Positions 59,909 to 64,000 of a stretch of 64,000 bases of DNA are shown here, in pieces; within the stretch, counting starts at the first letter, position 1, and each line of letters opens with the position of its first letter. The notes beneath the pieces were generated by a model. It saw only the letters and a program-made list of their open reading frames with translations. It did no database searches and was not told the DNA's origin. The position numbers and the translations under genes are program-made. Source of the DNA: Arthrobotrys musiformis. Lineage: Eukaryota > Ascomycota > Orbiliomycetes > Orbiliales > Orbiliaceae. The stretch is from positions 1,240,001 to 1,304,000 of the forward strand of contig JAVHJL010000003.1 in NCBI GenBank assembly GCA_036971715.1. The letters are read 5' to 3'.

Positions 59909-62162
59909 TGCAAAATGCCAAATGCAGATATCTGCAGGTGTTAGAATATATGTAATATAGGAATAAACCTTACTAGCCTCAACTTGGGCCGGAGGTGGGG
60001 ATTGCAATGAAAGCCAGATAGACGGCGTCGGATGGCAGCGACGAAAGGAGAAATAACCAGGCCGGGTTCGCGGTCGCTGGTCGCTGTTTAACTCAACCTG
60101 TGTCTGCACTAGACGTATACAGGTTCAGTTCGAATTCGCACATATACATGCACAAGTAGGGATCTTGTATTGGTAGATGACCGATGCGCAATGGTGCCTG
60201 CGAATTTCGAAAAAAAAGGGCTCGGGGGAAGCAAGGGGTGGATGTCCAAACACGACGGATACGGATACGGCTTCTCAATTCTTATCGAACCAAGCTTAAG
60301 ACCGGGCCAGGGCAAGTTGAATGGCACAATGCAATGCAATTGCAATGGGTCGAAAACAACCTTTGGAATTAATTGCTTCGCTTTGCTTTACTTTTTGCTT
60401 TGGCTTTTTGCTTTGCTTTGGCTTCGCTTTGCTCTGATCAGATCAGCTAGCTTTCCGTGTGACGCCCGTTTGCCTTGTCTTGCCTTGCCTTGTGTCTCAA
60501 AGCTTTGCAATGAATGACCTGTTTCGGTCGGTCGTAGGATCTGATCCCAACTTGAGTTATAATCGTTTTGCGATTTAGAAATCCGATCCCAACGGGTTCG
60601 AACGCTTCCCAAGATTTGATATCGCCCCGCCGCTTTAGAGCGCAAGGTGTCGACGTAGATATCAATATCTGGATAGTTTGTATTTCCCAGCTGGGCGCAG
60701 GCGCAGGAGAGGGGGAAACCGTGACCAAAGCTTTCAAGGCCGATGGCAATGCTGTCGGCTATTGTGCAATGAAAACGTACAAGTGTTTCCTCAAACGAAC
60801 GAGATGACTGAAACTCGCAGGGAAACCGTTTAACACGCTCTTCTTAGGTCCGCTCCGATAGGGTGGAATGATGATTATTGTCTCTGTCTTTTTCTTTGTC
60901 TTGTATGTATAAGAGAAGAGGTATGAGGTAGACAATAGTATTAATTAGATGAGATGGGAAAATATAGTAGTATACTAGTATAATTGTTGAGAGAAAAGGA
61001 TATTTCAGACTATAGCAAAAGGTGCCTACTAAGCTAATCTCCGGAATTCTGCACACCGGACAAGAGGAATACGGCGGAATTTCGAATTATCGTTCGATCT
61101 TCAATCACTCGAAATTCCTCACTAGAAGGAGGGGTTGAAGATGGCCTCTCCCGTCCCAAGAGCTTGTTCACAGTACCGTACCGTACCGTGCAGACCAGGT
61201 CATGAGGAAACCCCAGAAGAAAAGAAAACCAACCTTTCCATTCCCAGGAACTTGTCTTGTTTCGCCGCTTCTCCATACGTTGGCGCCCACGATGGCGTGC
61301 ATAATTCGGCCAACCCATCCGGCACCCCAGCCAATACAGTGCCTGACTTCCCATCGAAGATATTCTCATGGCCCAGTCTCCCCACAGTAGCCTGACAAGA
61401 AAAGCGCTAGAACCACGGGACCTCGATCTTTCTCGCCTAATTTCCATTGCAATCCAACTCCCCTCCCTCCGGTCTCCTCCAAGCCGGCTTGAGGCCCAAG
61501 TAGTCCACGATGATAAATTTACGCTCAATTTGCAGTATCAGAAGCAAAAGAAGAACGTGATATATTCCCAGAATCGGACTCGATTCACGGACATGTAAGA
61601 ACTAGAGCTCAACTAGAAACATGCAGAAATCGAACCTAACATAGAACACTATCGAAATGCAAATCAGCTGCTTCGCAGTCGGTGAACTCTTCTTCAGCCT
61701 ACGAAGAGCGTACCTGGTCTGAAATCCCCGGATTACGACTATTGGCTAATTGGCCCAGCCATGGTCTATTACTCTGCATACATTGCTGACTTCCGGAGCT
61801 GAGTATGCAATTCAAAACGCCACCGCATGCCACAGCATCTTCCAGCGCAGGCCTGACCCCAGCCCGTTAGCCGGAATTCGGGATTCTTAGGTACGAGACA
61901 AGGGACAAGGAAAAAATTGGGGTATTGAAGTGCTGTTGATCTAATTGATCCTCGAAACCTTCTCATAACCTCGAGACCAACCTTCGCAGAGGTTTATGGT
62001 TCCTCATACCACGTGCACATAGGGTCCTCCTGTTGATCGTTGCTGTACGGTGCCTGTTGCGTTGGTCTGGATGTTCAAGGTCAGGCTTCTTATGCCCGTC
62101 ACGTGCTAGATCCAGACCTAGATTTTCCAAAGCGCGCAATGGGGAGGGAGCTTTCATCCGAA

Positions 62163-62234
62163 GCGTCTGTGGTGTAACGGTTATCATTATTGCCTTCCAA
62201 GCAATAGACCCGGGTTCGACTCCCGGCGGACGCA
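62163..62234 (+). tRNA. tRNA-Gly (anticodon UCC), copy 1
   Basis: A 72-nt cloverleaf without intron. The acceptor stem pairs GCGTCTG with CGGACGC, including one T-G pair. The anticodon stem ATTGC/GCAAT closes a CTTCCAA loop, giving anticodon TCC for glycine GGA codons. The T arm is CCGGG-TTCGACT-CCCGG, which also serves as the B box. A discriminator A follows the acceptor. Confidence 0.97.
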
Positions 62235-62250
62235 TTTTTTGAATTTTTTG
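62235..62250 (+). terminator. RNA polymerase III terminator of tRNA-Gly copy 1
   Basis: Six T directly follow the tRNA and a second T run comes after GAA, as expected for Pol III termination. Confidence 0.85.
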
Positions 62251-62433
62251 TCTCCGTAGCCCACGGAGACAACCCTCTTTAGTAGTATCGATAGCCGCCA
62301 GGTAATGTTATTTTGGTGAACTCGTCTCCTCATGCTAACTTAAAAGACGCCCCGCTTCAAGAGCCAGTCATATCAGGGAATAATAATATCATTTTCCCGA
62401 GCTGGGAGTAGGCGTTTTTCACTGACAGAATAC

Positions 62434-62454
62434 TTTTTTTTTTTTTTTTTTTTT
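62434..62454. repeat. Poly-T tract (21 T)
   Basis: Homopolymer run between the tRNA genes, 200 bp past the first. It may act as a back-up Pol III stop. Confidence 0.85.
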
Positions 62455-62609
62455 CCCTGATCCCCTCGGGTCTGGTTCGAGACAAGTTCCCCTCCTCGTT
62501 TCCCTTACGTTTTTATATTCCCTTTCAACCTAATAGATTTTCCTCGTGCCTAGTGAATAGCCTCAGGCGTGAACTACGCAAATTTCGGTCGTCGCCGTCC
62601 ATCCGATAA

Positions 62610-62681
62610 GCGTCTGTAGTGTAACGGTTATCATTATTGCCTTCCAAGCAATAGAACCGGGTTCGACTCCCGGCGGACGCA
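62610..62681 (+). tRNA. tRNA-Gly (anticodon UCC), copy 2
   Basis: Same 72-nt cloverleaf as copy 1, with two differences: G to A near the start of the D arm, and C to A in the variable loop just before the T stem. Stems and anticodon TCC are unchanged, so it should be functional. The nearest T run is about 39 bp downstream (62720-62728), so its transcript may have a longer trailer than that of copy 1. Confidence 0.97.
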
Positions 62682-63563
62682 AATCCGCCATTCGATGATA
62701 GTTCGTTTCGTCGTTCCGATTTTTTTTTGTATATTTTTGGGTGGGTTCGGTGGTTTTAACCAGTTTTGATGCTTTTGCTTCATGGGTGACGGGATGCAAC
62801 ATTGTCAACACATCTTTAGAGGGATGTTTTGGTGTTTGGGGGTTGTATTGTGGAGGTTGAGGTTGGGAGAGGGATGGGCGGGTGTTCCTGGGTGCGGGAT
62901 GCGCTGGTTTGTGAGAGTGCGTTCTTGGGGTATGTATAAGGCTGTTCTAGTGTCGAGACTGGGTATGAGACCATGTGGTTTGTGTTCTGGGACTGGTTTG
63001 GGATCATGATGTGAATTTCTAGTCAATTAATTATACATTATCTCGCGCCTTAGGAATATCGTATGCTTTGGCATCCCGGGCGAGAGAGTGTGTATATTTA
63101 TACCGGAATACCCGTCGCTGACGCCTAGGCTCCAGGGTGTATTAACTTATTGTCACGGCGTGGTCTCGTTCCCAGACTCACCCAGTCACGGCGTAAGACT
63201 TCGTGAACTATCTTTGTAAATTTGTTCGATGCGGCTTATAGTTATTAAGGTATGCATGTTAACATGTTACATCGCCGGAAATATGGGGTGGGCTAGGACT
63301 CACCGGTGCAATATATATTGATACTCCAAATACAAGATAGTCTCAGGTATCTTGGGCTTTACCACTATTGCGGGGAGTAGTTAATTAATATTTGAGTATG
63401 GGGCTTGTTGGTGCCTTAATCGATAATCTATCAATGCACTATGAATATATTAGTCTCCAATATATTTTACATATAGGTTAGATACCTATGTATAACTAAT
63501 TTATAGACTAGATTACAGCGGCGCTGCACTTAAACCCGACTGCTCCTATTATCATGAAAACCA

Positions 63564-63607
63564 TAAAATAAAATAAAATAAATAAAATAAAATAATAATA
63601 AAAATAA
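63564..63607. repeat. (AAAAT)n / (AAT)n array
   Basis: Imperfect A/T microsatellite just before the CCTG array. Confidence 0.8.
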
Positions 63608-63608
63608 G

Positions 63609-63609
63609 G

Positions 63610-63640
<31 letters not shown>

Positions 63641-63648
63641 ACCTACCT
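63609..63648. repeat. Tetranucleotide array (CCTG)n then (CCTA)n
   Basis: About eight CCTG units followed by two CCTA units. The motif is the complement of the CAGG/TAGG array that begins 55 bp further on, so the two arrays form an inverted pair. Confidence 0.9.
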
Positions 63649-63654
63649 TCTTAT

Positions 63655-63702
63655 AGGCCGGAACCCATGCCGGAACCCACGCCGAAACCTGCGCCGGAAT
63701 TT
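63655..63702. repeat. 12-bp tandem repeat, four copies
   Basis: Four consecutive 12-bp units, each opening with GCCGGAA or GCCGAAA and differing at a few later bases. They lie between the two inverted tetranucleotide arrays. Confidence 0.85.
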
Positions 63703-63883
63703 AGGCAGGTAGGTAGGCAGGTAGATAGGTAGGCAGGTAGGTAGGTAGGCAGGTAGGTAGGTAGGCAGGTAGGTAGGTAGGCAGGTAGGTAGGTAGGCAG
63801 GTAGGTAGGTAGGCAGGTAGGTAGGTAGGCAGGTAGGTAGGTAGGCAGGTAGGTAGGTAGGCAGGTAGGTAGATAGGTACGCA
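63703..63883. repeat. 16-bp minisatellite of TAGG/CAGG units
   Basis: About eleven higher-order 16-bp units, each made of three TAGG-type and one CAGG-type tetranucleotide, over 180 bp. The regular position of the CAGG variant shows that expansion took place in 16-bp steps. On the minus strand it translates to a Leu-Pro-Thr-Tyr repeat, which is a by-product. Confidence 0.93.
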
Positions 63884-63932
63884 GGAGCTTAGATTCCATA
63901 GAACCTTCTAGAAATGCCGTAAAATAATAATA

Positions 63933-63962
63933 TGCCGCACTGCGGCAGGACCCCACCGGGGT
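63933..63962. other. Two adjacent small palindromes
   Basis: TGCCGCA-C-TGCGGCA (63933-63947) is a 7-bp palindrome around one base. ACCCC-ACC-GGGGT (63950-63962) is a 5-bp stem with a 3-base loop, two bases later. They follow the minisatellite and have no known role. Confidence 0.55.
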
Positions 63963-64000
63963 ATCGTTATTTTTGTATATGATATTATAATAAGTAAGGT

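Larger units (their letters stand above)
57791..62162. other. 4.4-kb gene-poor region upstream of LLP
   Basis: Besides the LLP promoter it holds many simple repeats: purine-rich GAAGAG at 58265-58340, GACT, GGT, CAGA and AATC arrays, and TTTGC repeats at about 60376-60435. A block at 61030-61530 is open on both strands but reads like no known protein. No gene is supported. Confidence 0.5.
62235..62609. other. Spacer between the two tRNA-Gly genes
   Basis: The spacer is 375 bp. It contains the Pol III terminator and a 21-T run (62434-62454). Nothing else was recognised. Confidence 0.6.
62682..64000. other. Right end: gene-free, AT-rich then repeat-dense
   Basis: No gene is supported. From about 63000 the sequence is AT-rich. 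The last 450 bp pack an AAAAT array, a CCTG array, a 12-bp tandem repeat, a tetranucleotide minisatellite and two palindromes, listed separately. Confidence 0.6.

Noticed and set aside
61034..61528. 164-residue minus-strand frame
   Set aside because: The opposite strand and another frame are also open over the same bases, composition is Trp/Arg-rich and no family is recognised.
61963..62235. Minus-strand frame beginning RPPGVEPGSIAWKAI
   Set aside because: This is the reverse complement of tRNA-Gly copy 1, a common false gene. The frame at 62563-62811 is the same artefact from copy 2.
63703..63883. CRISPR-like regular repeat
   Set aside because: Units are contiguous tetranucleotides without spacers, and the genome is eukaryotic.
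63651..63956. Minus-strand frame coding a Leu-Pro-Thr-Tyr repeat protein
   Set aside because: It is simply the translation of the TAGG/CAGG minisatellite; no family, no conserved flanks.

Overview
The window looks like nuclear DNA of a filamentous ascomycete (Pezizomycotina). The genes are eukaryotic, with 31 GT-AG introns that I could place, nearly all 57-211 bp and several with CTAAC or CTGAC branch points. The gene set is fungal (Pet127, DUF2015, DUF2423, calcineurin B, eEF1B-gamma). I cannot name the genus. Density is low: 12 protein genes and 2 tRNA genes in 64 kb, separated by gene-poor stretches of up to 7.5 kb with pyrimidine tracts, poly-T runs and microsatellites. I see no recognisable transposon, rRNA, CRISPR array or gene cluster of one pathway.

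Layout. 0-5 kb: RRP36 (+), then 3 kb between convergent genes. 4.8-6.3 kb: a Gln/Ser/Pro-rich protein with a compact C-terminal region of unknown function (-). 6.3-13.8 kb: no supportable gene. 13.8-17.1 kb: mitochondrial ribosomal protein uS9m (-) diverging from eEF1B-gamma (+). 18.3-24.4 kb: calcineurin B (-, six exons including a 14-nt microexon) diverging from the DEAH helicase Ecm16/Dhr1 (+). 28.1-28.7 kb: a small secreted cysteine-rich protein (+). 30.6-38.4 kb: a PH-domain protein with a poly-His run (-) diverging from PET127 (+). 44.7-48.3 kb: a PH plus leucine-rich-repeat protein with CARMIL-like layout (+). 51.8-52.3 kb: a DUF2015 membrane protein (-). 56.2-57.8 kb: an LLP/DUF2423 ribosome-biogenesis protein (-) with an exceptional 1.24-kb intron. 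62.2-62.7 kb: two tandem tRNA-Gly(UCC) genes. 63.5-64 kb: a dense block of simple repeats, a minisatellite and small palindromes.

How the genes relate. Several belong to translation: RRP36 and Ecm16 act in the small-subunit processome, the LLP homologue is linked to large-subunit assembly, eEF1B-gamma to elongation, the tRNAs to decoding, and uS9m and Pet127 to mitochondrial expression. These are ordinary housekeeping genes, and their proximity need not be functional. Three divergent pairs (uS9m/eEF1B-gamma, CNB1/ECM16, PH/PET127) share intergenic promoter regions.

No clear new multi-gene system was found. The items most worth a second look are the long LLP intron with its open read-through frame, the orphan secreted cysteine-rich protein, the conserved-looking domain of the Q-rich protein, the calcineurin B microexon, the alternative exon in the last ECM16 intron, and the inverted tetranucleotide arrays at the right end. 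Exon boundaries were set by hand from splice signals, reading phase and remembered family sequence; none was tested against transcripts.
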